Of a stretch of 64,000 nucleotides of DNA, positions 19,301-26,246 are shown piece after piece; position 1 is the stretch's first letter, and each line of letters starts with the position of its first letter. Under the pieces are notes generated by a model. That model was not told where the DNA came from, did no database searches, and was given only the letters and a program-made list of their open reading frames with translations. This DNA comes from JAPLLS01 sp041309145 (lineage in GTDB: Bacteria; Omnitrophota; Gorgyraeia; Gygaellales; Profunditerraquicolaceae). The translations under genes were made by a program, and so were the position numbers. The stretch covers positions 1-64,000 of the forward strand of contig JBFZAG010000079.1 in assembly GCA_041309145.1 (NCBI GenBank), in the 5' to 3' direction.

Positions 19301-22300
19301 CGCCTTTCTGCATGGCAAGCTTATTGTCGCCCAGATAAGCCAGGTTTGACTGATACTTATACGAAGGTTCGATCAAGGTTGTCGTGTGCATTCTTGACAA
19401 CTGGCCGTCTTTCTCCTCAGCGAACTCGATCACCCGGATCCTCCCGTCATAATAGTCGCCCGCTGCCAATCTGTGATTGCCCAGGTAAGCTAATCCGCCG
19501 ATCTCGTCCAAATCGTCTTCAGAATGCCGGATAACCTTTTTTGTTTTAAGGTCAAAAATTGCGATCCCTTCCTTTGCGCGGGAAGAACCGACAGCGAGTC
19601 TCCCCTCGCCCATATACGCCAAAGACGAAGGAGACTCTATTCCCAGATCTTTCCCGGAAATCGCCGGGCCCATGGACTTAGTGTCGATATCAACAATAAA
19701 AATATTCTCCCCGTTGCTTGCCGCCAATTGGTCATTTCCCAGGTAAGCCAGACTTTTACCGTCAAAATTATAGAAAAACTCTTCCCGTTCCTGCCAGTTG
19801 TCCGCATCGATTATCTTTATGCTTTTTGTTCCCCGATCCGCTATTGCCAGGCACCCCTTGAAAAGACCGTCTGTTATAAACGCGCTGACTCCCGGTTCCA
19901 GCAAACCTATATTACTTATGGTCGTGACGCTTTCCGCGGAGCTGAAATCGTATTTTCCACTGGCCGCTGGTCTTTCTTGAGGCACAGCTTCCTGCTCCCG
20001 GACGAATTCCTTTTTCAGCATCTCGTAAAATTTATTGGCAGCCTGGGGATTGTTCTTGTAGATGCGCATCCAGCGCAAAATAAGCCTTTTGGCGCTATTG
20101 CCCTCAACATAACCAAGCCCCTCATTGATGGCTTGAAAACAGTCTTCATAGCCCTCCAGGTTTTTATCCTTAAAAACCTCTTGCGCGTACTCAAAGATCT
20201 CTTCATCCAGCAGGGCAACCGCTTTGGCCTCGACCTGGGAGATCAATGAATGCAGGATCCCGTTGCCGTTGAACCGGCGCAAACTGCCGGCGATCAGAAG
20301 ATTGGAAGCATAACGGTTCAAACGCGAGGGGTATTCCCGGTTGCCGAAATAAGCTCCGTGCACAGCCAGAAAATTTGCATCCGGCATAAAAATTCCGGCG
20401 GGGAATTTCAGCAAGGCCGAAAAGGCCTCTTGATCGGTCTCCTGGAAAGGCAGGATCTTCCCCCAATCAATGAGCTCGCGCAGGCTCGTTGGTATCCCTC
20501 CGGCGAAATCATTCAGGCGGATAAAAAGCTCTTCCAGGGCTTTTTCATCACTGGGATTATTCTTCAGGTGATCATGCAGCCATTGCTTTTGTTCTTCGGA
20601 AAGGACGGCGTTGAGAAAGGCTTTTTTCTCCAGTAATGGCAGTAATTGTACTTGCAGCTTCTTTTCCTGTTCCAGCCTTTTCTCATAAGGCAAAAACCAG
20701 CCTTTGTCCGGATTGCGCTTGCCGTATCCCACAAAAAAGTTCAGCCGCAGGTTCAACAGCAGCGGATACTCTTTCCATTTTTCGTAGATCGTTCTGTTGA
20801 CCAGAATATAAGGGCCGAAAGTAAGATAGCTCAGGCGGGAAGATGCCTGGAACGGGACAGTGAAGGCCTTCTTGAACTTAGCTTTGGCGAAGCCAGCGGA
20901 AATATCTTCCGCTCCCGGGATCTGCTCAGGCGAGATGCTGTAGATCAGCTCTTCATCCAGGAAGAGCGTAGCCTCGGGATATTCTATCTGGTGGAACAGG
21001 CTGTCATTCGGCAGGATCAGTTTATTCTGCCGCATCACAAACGGGATGAGCTGGCCTTTTGCCGAATCAAGCAAAGGCTGCAGGGCTCCCACCCGCTTGT
21101 TCTTTCCGTCCAGAAGCTTGACCGCCTGCATGAAACCGTTGATCAGCGAAACCTGGTGGATGGGGTTCTTGGCGCTGATCTTGTCGGCCAGGGCCTTGAT
21201 CGCGGCATGGGTGCTTTCGTCGATCTCGATCTCGTTGCGGGAAACCGGAAGCCGGGTGGATGACGGCAGCTGAATGACCAGCTCCTGCGGCAGGTCATAG
21301 CCGGATACCTCAAACGACTGGATATTGATCCCGGCGACCTGGAAGACGATCCGGCATAATCCTTCCTTGCCGGCAAAGCTTGCGGCCCGGTAAAACAAAT
21401 GCACCTGCCCGGAGATCTCTTCCTCCGACTGCTGTTTAGGTATGGGGTTGTTTTCGCCTAAGCGCGGCACAAGATATTTCTTGAAGATCACCTCATCCGA
21501 CATCCCGCTTCCCCTGTCTTCGACGATTATCCTGCCGTCTTGCACAGCCACGTCAATGCGCTTGCCGGGAAAATCGTAACGCAGGGTCTCGCCGTTGAGA
21601 TAAACGTAAGAATCCAGCGGATTGAGCAGTTCGCCGTTCAAATAAACCGGCATCCGGGTAAAAAGATTAAGCCGGGAGCGCAGGTATTCAATGACCTCTT
21701 TTTCCACTCCGGCCATATGGCCGGGGATTTCAATGTCGATAATGGTCCCGTTGGTTTCTTTGGTGGTTTTTTCGGCGGTAAAATAAATACCTTTGTCCTT
21801 GCCTCTGAAGAACTCGATCTGCCTGGCCTTGTTGCTTGAGGTAGCGGTCTGCACCCCGATCCTTCCGCCCTCATTCACAAAAGCCAGCATCTGCAAGCCG
21901 CCCATGCCGAACCTGCCTATGGACTGGCTTCTGCCGGTAATGGCGTCCGAGCAATTGGATACCAGCTCCAGGATCGACTGCAAAATGGTATCCGCCTGCC
22001 GGGTGATCAAAGGCTGGATATTCGCTGGCCCGTAATTACCGGCGTAGACTCTTTCCCGCAAAGCCTTAAGGTCATTGAAATCCTCAGCGCCATTTCCTTT
22101 TTCAGCCAGAGAAACTTTTATATAGCGGATATAATCGGCAAGCGGTATCCCTCTGTTTTCGAGATCAAGGCCCAAAGCCCGTTTAGGGAGCGCGGGCTTT
22201 TCCGGAGCGGGAATAATAGTTGCCCGGTTGTCTTCTTTTATTTTGAAACTGATCTTCAAAAAGTTCAGCTTTTCCGCGATAAATTTCAGGATGCCGGAAA

Positions 22301-23402
22301 ATGCGCCCCCGGAGATTATGATCCTGCCTCCGTCAGCCAGATTTGATCCGCTCTTCGGGTCAAAAATTATCCCGCCGCTGAAATACTGCCTTATTGTCAG
22401 CCCGTACGGGGTCTGGACGTTTTTCTGCAGATTATATTCTCCCTTTTTGAACGATCTTTGATACTCCTTAAAATACGTATCCTTTGTCCATTGGGTTACC
22501 GAAATCAACCCTTTTAACTCCCGGCTGTCGATCTTGGAAAGCAAAAAATCATGTTCTCCTTGTGACTTTGTGACCTGTGACCTCGTGACTTTGTCTTTAA
22601 ACCACTGCGCCAGTATCAGCGAGTAATAAACCTGGCGCAGGGCGGCGTAGCGCTTAGAGGTATTCACTTCTTTGGTCAGTTTGGGCAGGATCAATTCCCG
22701 GATCAGGAGAGAGGAATAATCATTGATCTTTTTTAAGCGCGGGTCATTAAATGCGCGCTCCGCAGAATCTTTCCGGTAATCCGCTTCCAGCATCACTTTT
22801 AAATTAGCCTTGTAGATATAGGCGTTGTCCGGGGATTCGCTGATGATCACTTCACCGGGAACGATCCAGGGGCGGGTCAAAGTGGGAATGCTGATGTTTT
22901 CGGACCCGAACAATTCTTCGGCTTTAAGATAAAGCTTGTCCCAGTAATCTTTTCCTTCAGGGGTATCCGGAGAAGTATGCTTAGCAATGTCTTTTTTGAG
23001 CTGGACATCGGCTTCGAGCATGATCCTGCCCAGGTCGGTCTGGGCCAGACGATCATCAATTACTTCATCCGGGGAATCCGGCCGCAAATTTACCCAGAAC
23101 ATGCTGTCAGGCAGGGCCAGCCCGATCTGGAAATACTCCATTAATTTTCCGGCGGCTTCCTCTATTTGCGGAGGTTTCAAGTCGTTAATATCTCCTTTGT
23201 CCAAAAGGAAAACAAAATTCTTTCCGGAAGGAATATAAGTCAGGCTTCTTAAATGAGCGGGACGGAATATATCTTTAAGGGGAACAGACGGGTTCGGAAA
23301 AGCGGGAAGGCTTATCTGTGGCCCGACCTGGCTGAAGCCGGCCTGCTCAAAAGTAAGACAGAAAACTATCAGCAGAGTAATAACTTTTTTCATCATTCTC
23401 AT
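13386..23402 (-). CDS. Giant secreted multidomain protein (3,338 aa): GHKL-ATPase-like regions, beta-propellers, HExxH motif
   Basis: One uninterrupted frame of 3,338 codons. It begins with a signal peptide (cleavage likely after the FEQAGFS region, about residue 24). Residues about 30-450 are not recognised. A first GHKL/HSP90-like region starts at ELVSNCSDA (N483), with IGRFGMGGL at 495-503 and a DRGSGM box only at about 630. Around 1,215-1,405 five repeats of the form LAYLGxxxLA indicate a beta-propeller. From about 1,490 to 2,500, many segments like GxxxDGxPVFxA suggest further propeller blades. A second GHKL-like region has REVGIQNPRDA (N2617), DPVGM (D2655) and GQG at 2686. Near the C terminus HESQHH (H3147, E3148, H3151) resembles a zincin site. 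Giant proteins are known in Omnitrophota; this architecture and its function are unknown to me. No ribosome site is visible, and the leader carries a terminator hairpin. Confidence 0.85.
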   Translation of the reverse strand: MRMMKKVITLLIVFCLTFEQAGFSQVGPQISLPAFPNPSVPLKDIFRPAHLRSLTYIPSGKNFVFLLDKGDINDLKPPQIEEAAGKLMEYFQIGLALPDSMFWVNLRPDSPDEVIDDRLAQTDLGRIMLEADVQLKKDIAKHTSPDTPEGKDYWDKLYLKAEELFGSENISIPTLTRPWIVPGEVIISESPDNAYIYKANLKVMLEADYRKDSAERAFNDPRLKKINDYSSLLIRELILPKLTKEVNTSKRYAALRQVYYSLILAQWFKDKVTRSQVTKSQGEHDFLLSKIDSRELKGLISVTQWTKDTYFKEYQRSFKKGEYNLQKNVQTPYGLTIRQYFSGGIIFDPKSGSNLADGGRIIISGGAFSGILKFIAEKLNFLKISFKIKEDNRATIIPAPEKPALPKRALGLDLENRGIPLADYIRYIKVSLAEKGNGAEDFNDLKALRERVYAGNYGPANIQPLITRQADTILQSILELVSNCSDAITGRSQSIGRFGMGGLQMLAFVNEGGRIGVQTATSSNKARQIEFFRGKDKGIYFTAEKTTKETNGTIIDIEIPGHMAGVEKEVIEYLRSRLNLFTRMPVYLNGELLNPLDSYVYLNGETLRYDFPGKRIDVAVQDGRIIVEDRGSGMSDEVIFKKYLVPRLGENNPIPKQQSEEEISGQVHLFYRAASFAGKEGLCRIVFQVAGINIQSFEVSGYDLPQELVIQLPSSTRLPVSRNEIEIDESTHAAIKALADKISAKNPIHQVSLINGFMQAVKLLDGKNKRVGALQPLLDSAKGQLIPFVMRQNKLILPNDSLFHQIEYPEATLFLDEELIYSISPEQIPGAEDISAGFAKAKFKKAFTVPFQASSRLSYLTFGPYILVNRTIYEKWKEYPLLLNLRLNFFVGYGKRNPDKGWFLPYEKRLEQEKKLQVQLLPLLEKKAFLNAVLSEEQKQWLHDHLKNNPSDEKALEELFIRLNDFAGGIPTSLRELIDWGKILPFQETDQEAFSALLKFPAGIFMPDANFLAVHGAYFGNREYPSRLNRYASNLLIAGSLRRFNGNGILHSLISQVEAKAVALLDEEIFEYAQEVFKDKNLEGYEDCFQAINEGLGYVEGNSAKRLILRWMRIYKNNPQAANKFYEMLKKEFVREQEAVPQERPAASGKYDFSSAESVTTISNIGLLEPGVSAFITDGLFKGCLAIADRGTKSIKIIDADNWQEREEFFYNFDGKSLAYLGNDQLAASNGENIFIVDIDTKSMGPAISGKDLGIESPSSLAYMGEGRLAVGSSRAKEGIAIFDLKTKKVIRHSEDDLDEIGGLAYLGNHRLAAGDYYDGRIRVIEFAEEKDGQLSRMHTTTLIEPSYKYQSNLAYLGDNKLAMQKGEEGGLRTIIIDLESGEEVWSSMGELIPKGMSYLGDGRLVLSAPNDGSLRVVQFKAAEGKKAADDFKIVDPEKLPVSLVTEHKLHYFDIPKTSQRLGTYKDGNPLFAAMDENNKNIINIFTVDRDSRKNMQLTDFGLAFFPGNGVIATGMNFQGDKPVFVAQSDDGRVAFMAFDMENNKVSLISVIFDQQGNALGSSNRVEFTGMNKDGQPVFTATSGNHIYFYAIDFIHGTAEVMDGIVVLSSNQGIGSVKPIGLDRGGKPMFLVTCLGGEPAVFAVDGSKFEKIPHSWPEGLGQVYDSSLIGLDKQGNTIIAMAVNNGVYILSLDPEKHAGAILKDYPNELAVANFRDMRFDRESGKLTLLFNDPESARAIEAFEYDLSDALVGSAPKEPLLPLSSQILVPERILSDVALNMEFQEPIDEQQRVLSLNIEARGKPLYLQSQKDRQTLTVLSIDRSTNQKTVLANFDTNMTLSSVAGISITGFKHAGVDPVFSAFSSEGVKFYAYSIEEKSIRELARFDRDETVFDSLHNEILFSGLYHNDLPVFICYSQKITAFTLDFKSKSMAALTEIPGLNTIRKLRATGFKSNGAEVFIGHGSDGLIALTLDPRTWQIKFSALNQQQIDPATWPRNPVVTAMSYQGKPVIIFWDAFDTAQLIFASWDIEGNAYERIKEVDIKNLKARESGSNLLLDVQDHSKIEESSNFSLDDLAYDPQKREFTSVVRIYDEKNSWGVFSLDLSAALNEPKARQPSAISTPLILEPENMPSDGEMKIEHSYLKGEKAAYLGKDKQGRRLFAVHEKASLGKIKVFSVDKNGEKEERAQFRLKFLSSIENPLFTGWHLGEDPVFSLQASKEIKFFKFNQQDNKIEEIAGFDPEKNGLDYHPEVEFTGLYDDNKPVFIAHNYTATVFTLDCANNRALPLNSIKASLAILSLRRATFEIKGKVVFLFVDNSQIKILTLDKETKAMEVIPISSRYKKTAPGPELIDSLSSHSIRLAPILMDNGLSAFSNVRRDTLPSEVIGTELYYQGKPVIVFYDSMRKGKLIYASLDLEKNEYQVIRQYELKDIKEERGSLYLHDINFDPILKELSAVARDSGRLDGFNGFISWDLSKAIKMPGQKEKPLPLIRSGFAALDSRDDLSGLPPLERNLVRFLKEKDIEFIEEAEVEPRDPSWKEIVNIAKEPIPLAALNYVFDKNAEEIKADPGLTPEKFLAMLGAAKSINLAAYLQIVLSAIESQDRTERVWVREVGIQNPRDAIRKAREEGELAINEGAIIHRNFINKKEWVYSIRDPVGMDFWKLARYYFPLDESSKNYLEDTGNLGQGNYTLFADFDEVFIRTSEGKGMINELVIANDPQKGPVIVSWEVLKGKYKGTEIRRKKNLAGSDPQLESLFIQEALQRFAGAIQSPQSSKEQGSEPDARDVEIRYNGKTFREEIKVAASLEIGKNWGTVTLARAKEKLNKRVIQDGIFIKFPDPKELKYVPQRIIDAYQRFGGLHIMVPREIMLNIPRNGYSQEGKFLHRLQVAILHAMMQAVLKDYSERVAPIPGEPQDYYSNETAYDDILAQKIAGLMEEKEYEGITSGMLEPFVRDPLKFFELLSHVPFTSSNHNGKITLHLIREKLLEEAKLRKARAEAADIGSRSFSDIFSGKIPSGSFGEQVEEAAGLESLFGQALAGLLGQEMAQRGKAAPEKKQVPEEALVYVEPLFIRLLQAIGIKNPKVVYGYFPTAAIAFVKNNTYFFWNLEYSEARMRALAGLAQAGKIGEALRTDEKNLWEFLEDSVHESQHHALFEQPGDHTHHSDETIDNSFAFRMGAALDRILFGMAPPEIIDPENAAKESVVISEPQDSAQGSRLDGGQKSDRGGIDLSQIPFQVRGALDTLNYGAADFNLTAMDCQSELESVQTLAESGMAPSVERIFGILQAASLQGQVSLVRPGLLFCLAAILRAQEGECEQAPSEVKSALWFLASQESSLN
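22558..22595. repeat. GTGAC short-repeat cluster inside the giant gene
   Basis: Four copies of a GTGAC(C/T)-type word lie within 38 bases and encode KVTRSQVTKSQ in the giant protein. The same word clusters in intergenic DNA at 36708-36741 and around 47421-47528, so it appears to be a dispersed repeat that entered coding sequence in frame. Confidence 0.6.
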
Positions 23403-23434
23403 ATTATTTTTTAAAGTTTTTAATTAGCCGGAAT

Positions 23435-23479
23435 AAAAAAGCCACGTAAATCCGATGGGTACCCATCGGAGTCCGTGGC
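23435..23479 (-). terminator. Strong hairpin plus T6 in the leader of the giant gene (possible attenuator)
   Basis: GCCACG/CGTGGC outer arms (23441-23446, 23474-23479) enclose a perfect CCGATGGGT/ACCCATCGG inner stem (23452-23469). On the minus strand the structure is followed by TTTTTT (23435-23440), 33 bases before the giant gene's ATG. Because mutS upstream is divergent, no coding gene reads into it from that side, so it may act as an attenuator or as the end of a small leader RNA. Confidence 0.6.
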
Positions 23480-23590
23480 AAGAAGATTTTTTGTTAATTG
23501 GAAAAAATAAGTTTACCTACAGTCATTACAAGCTTAACCTATAAATAAGCGGGATTCAAGTGTAAAATCCTGGCTTTTGAAACCCTTTTC

Positions 23591-23624
23591 AGGGACGGTT
23601 CTCACTTAGATCAAGAACTGTCCC
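23591..23624. repeat. REP-like palindrome of the RAYT family, between giant gene and mutS
   Basis: GGGACGGTTCT pairs with AGAACTGTCCC across a short loop (10 of 11 pairs). The sequence matches the ends that flank the RAYT gene at 54194-54811, including the loop word TTAGATCAAGAA. Confidence 0.7.
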
Positions 23625-23651
23625 CCCCCGGCCGAACAGCTTTGCTTTATC

Positions 23652-23680
23652 TTGAGAACTCCCCCTGATTATGGTATTAT
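23652..23680 (+). promoter_or_regulatory. mutS promoter predicting a leaderless mRNA
   Basis: TTGAGA (23652-23657), 17 bases, TATTAT (23675-23680): both hexamers match consensus in five of six positions at optimal spacing. Transcription would start at about 23686-23688, exactly at the ATG of mutS (23688), and no ribosome site is present upstream. Confidence 0.65.
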
Positions 23681-23687
23681 TAGATTT

Positions 23688-26246
23688 ATGGAAAATCTTA
23701 CCCCCATGCTTGCCCAATACCAAAAGATCAAAAACCAGCACCCGGAAAGTATCCTCTTTTTTCGCCTGGGCGATTTCTACGAGATGTTTTACGATGACGC
23801 CAGGAAAGCCTGCGGGATCCTGGATGTGGTCCTGACTTCCCGGGACGCCGGAAAATCCGGAAAAGCGCCGATGTGCGGCATTCCTTATCACGCCGCTGAT
23901 ACTTATATTGCCAAGCTGATCAAAGCAGGGCTAAAAGTAGCTATCTGCGAACAGGTTGAAGACCCGGCTCTGGCCAAAGGCATAGTCAAACGCGAAGTGA
24001 TCCGGGTGATCACTTCCGGGACTTATATTGACGAGGCGAATTTTGAAGCCCGCTCCCTGGCCAGCCTGGCCTTTGTGGATAAAAAGATCGGCCTGGCTTT
24101 CATTGACACTGCCAGCGGCACTCTTAAAACCCAGGAATTCTCCCAGCCTCTTCAGGTGATCGAGATCCTGGCCAAGAATTTTATCTCTGAATGCATATTC
24201 CCTCTCGGCCAAAAAACCGAGATACAGGAACTTTTTAAACACCCGGTTTTAAGAAACCGCTCAATAACTTTAAGCCCTTTTGAAGACTGGGCTTTTAACA
24301 TTGACTTAAGCCGCAAAGCGCTCTGCGAGCACTTCCATACCCGCAATTTGCGCGGTTTCGGGATTGAAGAAATGCCTTCTGCGATCGCGGCCAGCGGCGC
24401 CATCCTGGAATACTTGAAACAGGTGCACAAACAGCCTCTCCGGCATATCGATAAGATCAGCCTCTATGTTGAAAGCGATCGCGTTTTTATCTCTCCGGCC
24501 GCGGTTTCAGGCCTGGACCTGGAAGGCCTTTTCAAGACTATTGACCGCACCCGGTCTGCTTTAGGCCGGAGAAAACTCAAAGACTGGCTTTACCATCCTT
24601 TAAAAACCCCTCTGGTGATCCTCAAGCGCCAGGAAGCGGTAAGTTTATTGAGAAACGCCCCGGATCTTCAGGAAGATCTGGGCAAGATATTGGCGGTTAT
24701 GCCGGATATCGAGAAAAGTATTTCCCGGATCTCCTGCGCCACCTCCGGAGCCCGCGATCTTTTGGCTCTGCGCCATGCCCTTCTCGCCTTGCCGGAGATC
24801 GCAGAAATAGTTTCTCCTTTAAAAGAAAAAAATAATTTTTTTGACATTCAAGATATCCCGCATTTAAGGGAATATTTAGAAAAATCCATCAGCCCCGAGA
24901 TCCCCCTCTCTCATCCCGAAGGCAAGATCATTAATCAAGGGTTCAATCCAGAGCTGGACTCTCTGCGGGAGATCAGGGAAAACGGGAATACCTGGCTTAA
25001 AAATATGCAAGCCAAAGAAATCCAGCGCAGCAAGATCAATTCCCTGAAGATCGGCTTTACTTCGGTCTTCGGTTATTACATCGAGATCTCGAAATCAAAC
25101 CTGGACCGCGTTCCCGCGGAATATATCCGCAAGCAGACCCTGGTCAACGCCGAGCGGTTCATAACCCAGGAGCTCAAGGATTTCGAGGAAAAAATGCTTT
25201 TCGCGGATGAAAAGATCTTAAAGCTCGAAGCCTCGATCATCGCCGAGGTCCATAAAAATATCCTGGATAATGTAAAAGTTTTGCACGAATTCAGCTGGCA
25301 GATCGCGACCCTGGACTGCCTCAATTCGCTTTGCTCTTTAAGCCGCCAGCCCGGCTACATTTGCCCTGAAATAAGCGATAGCCTGGAAATAGACATCAAA
25401 GACGGCCGCCATCCAATGGTCGAAAGATCTATTCCCGAGCCTTTTATCCCCAACGACACTTTTCTGGACTGCAGCCAAAATCACCTGGTCATCCTGACCG
25501 GTCCGAACATGGCCGGAAAATCCACTTACATCCGCCAGACCGCGATCCTGGTCATCTTAGCCCAGATCGGAAGTTATATCCCGGCAGCATCAGCTTCTAT
25601 CGGCGTCGTGGACAAGGTCTTCACCCGCATCGGCGCTCATGACGAGATCACTAAAGGCCAAAGCACTTTTATGGTGGAAATGTCGGAAACCGCGGGGATA
25701 TTGAATAATCTTTCCGAACGAAGTCTGGTTGTCCTGGATGAGATCGGCCGGGGAACCTCCACTTTTGACGGATTAAGCCTGGCCTGGGCGATCTCTGAAT
25801 ATCTGGCAAAACAAAAGTCCCGGACAATGTTCGCCACCCATTTTCACGAGCTCACCGCCCTGGCCGAGGAATTCAGCGGAGTAAAAAATTTTAATGTCTC
25901 GGTCAAGGAATGGAACGATGAAATAATCTTTTTGCACAAGATCGTTCCCGGAGGAACCGACGACAGTTACGGTATTTACGTGGCTAAGCTCGCCGGGATC
26001 CCCCCGGAAGTGGTGCAGCGCGCGCAGAAGATCCTGACCCGGCTGGAGATCTCCGATGACCTCCAGGCCAAGATCCGCAACCGCATTCCGGAGGAAGAAC
26101 AGATTTCCATATTCAACAAAAAGAACAACGCTCTCCTGGAAAAAATAAAAGACGAGATCGCAAATCTCGACGTAAATTCCCTGACGCCTTTGGAGGCCTT
26201 GAACAAATTACAGCAATTAAAAAAGAAGGTAGCTGACAATGAATAA
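23688..26246 (+). CDS. mutS: DNA mismatch repair protein MutS
   Basis: An 852-residue MutS, full length. The N-terminal mismatch-recognition motif is GDFYEMFYDDA; the C-terminal ATPase has Walker A GPNMAGKST (from residue 605) and Walker B region VVLDEIGRGTSTFDG, followed by the helix-turn-helix dimerisation end. It binds mismatches and recruits MutL. The ATG at 23688 (MENLTPML) is chosen over a TTG at 23652, because the TTG forms the -35 box of the promoter and the family N terminus matches the later start. It overlaps mutL by eight bases. Confidence 0.97.
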   Translation: MENLTPMLAQYQKIKNQHPESILFFRLGDFYEMFYDDARKACGILDVVLTSRDAGKSGKAPMCGIPYHAADTYIAKLIKAGLKVAICEQVEDPALAKGIVKREVIRVITSGTYIDEANFEARSLASLAFVDKKIGLAFIDTASGTLKTQEFSQPLQVIEILAKNFISECIFPLGQKTEIQELFKHPVLRNRSITLSPFEDWAFNIDLSRKALCEHFHTRNLRGFGIEEMPSAIAASGAILEYLKQVHKQPLRHIDKISLYVESDRVFISPAAVSGLDLEGLFKTIDRTRSALGRRKLKDWLYHPLKTPLVILKRQEAVSLLRNAPDLQEDLGKILAVMPDIEKSISRISCATSGARDLLALRHALLALPEIAEIVSPLKEKNNFFDIQDIPHLREYLEKSISPEIPLSHPEGKIINQGFNPELDSLREIRENGNTWLKNMQAKEIQRSKINSLKIGFTSVFGYYIEISKSNLDRVPAEYIRKQTLVNAERFITQELKDFEEKMLFADEKILKLEASIIAEVHKNILDNVKVLHEFSWQIATLDCLNSLCSLSRQPGYICPEISDSLEIDIKDGRHPMVERSIPEPFIPNDTFLDCSQNHLVILTGPNMAGKSTYIRQTAILVILAQIGSYIPAASASIGVVDKVFTRIGAHDEITKGQSTFMVEMSETAGILNNLSERSLVVLDEIGRGTSTFDGLSLAWAISEYLAKQKSRTMFATHFHELTALAEEFSGVKNFNVSVKEWNDEIIFLHKIVPGGTDDSYGIYVAKLAGIPPEVVQRAQKILTRLEISDDLQAKIRNRIPEEEQISIFNKKNNALLEKIKDEIANLDVNSLTPLEALNKLQQLKKKVADNE

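Noticed and set aside
19524..20249. Long plus-strand ORF opposite the giant gene
   Set aside because: It runs antisense to a continuous 3,338-codon frame and its translation has no domain or signal; long shadows are expected here.
23435..23479. Known c-di-GMP or other named riboswitch in the giant gene leader
   Set aside because: I could not match the conserved cores of these classes; only the hairpin plus T tract is supported.
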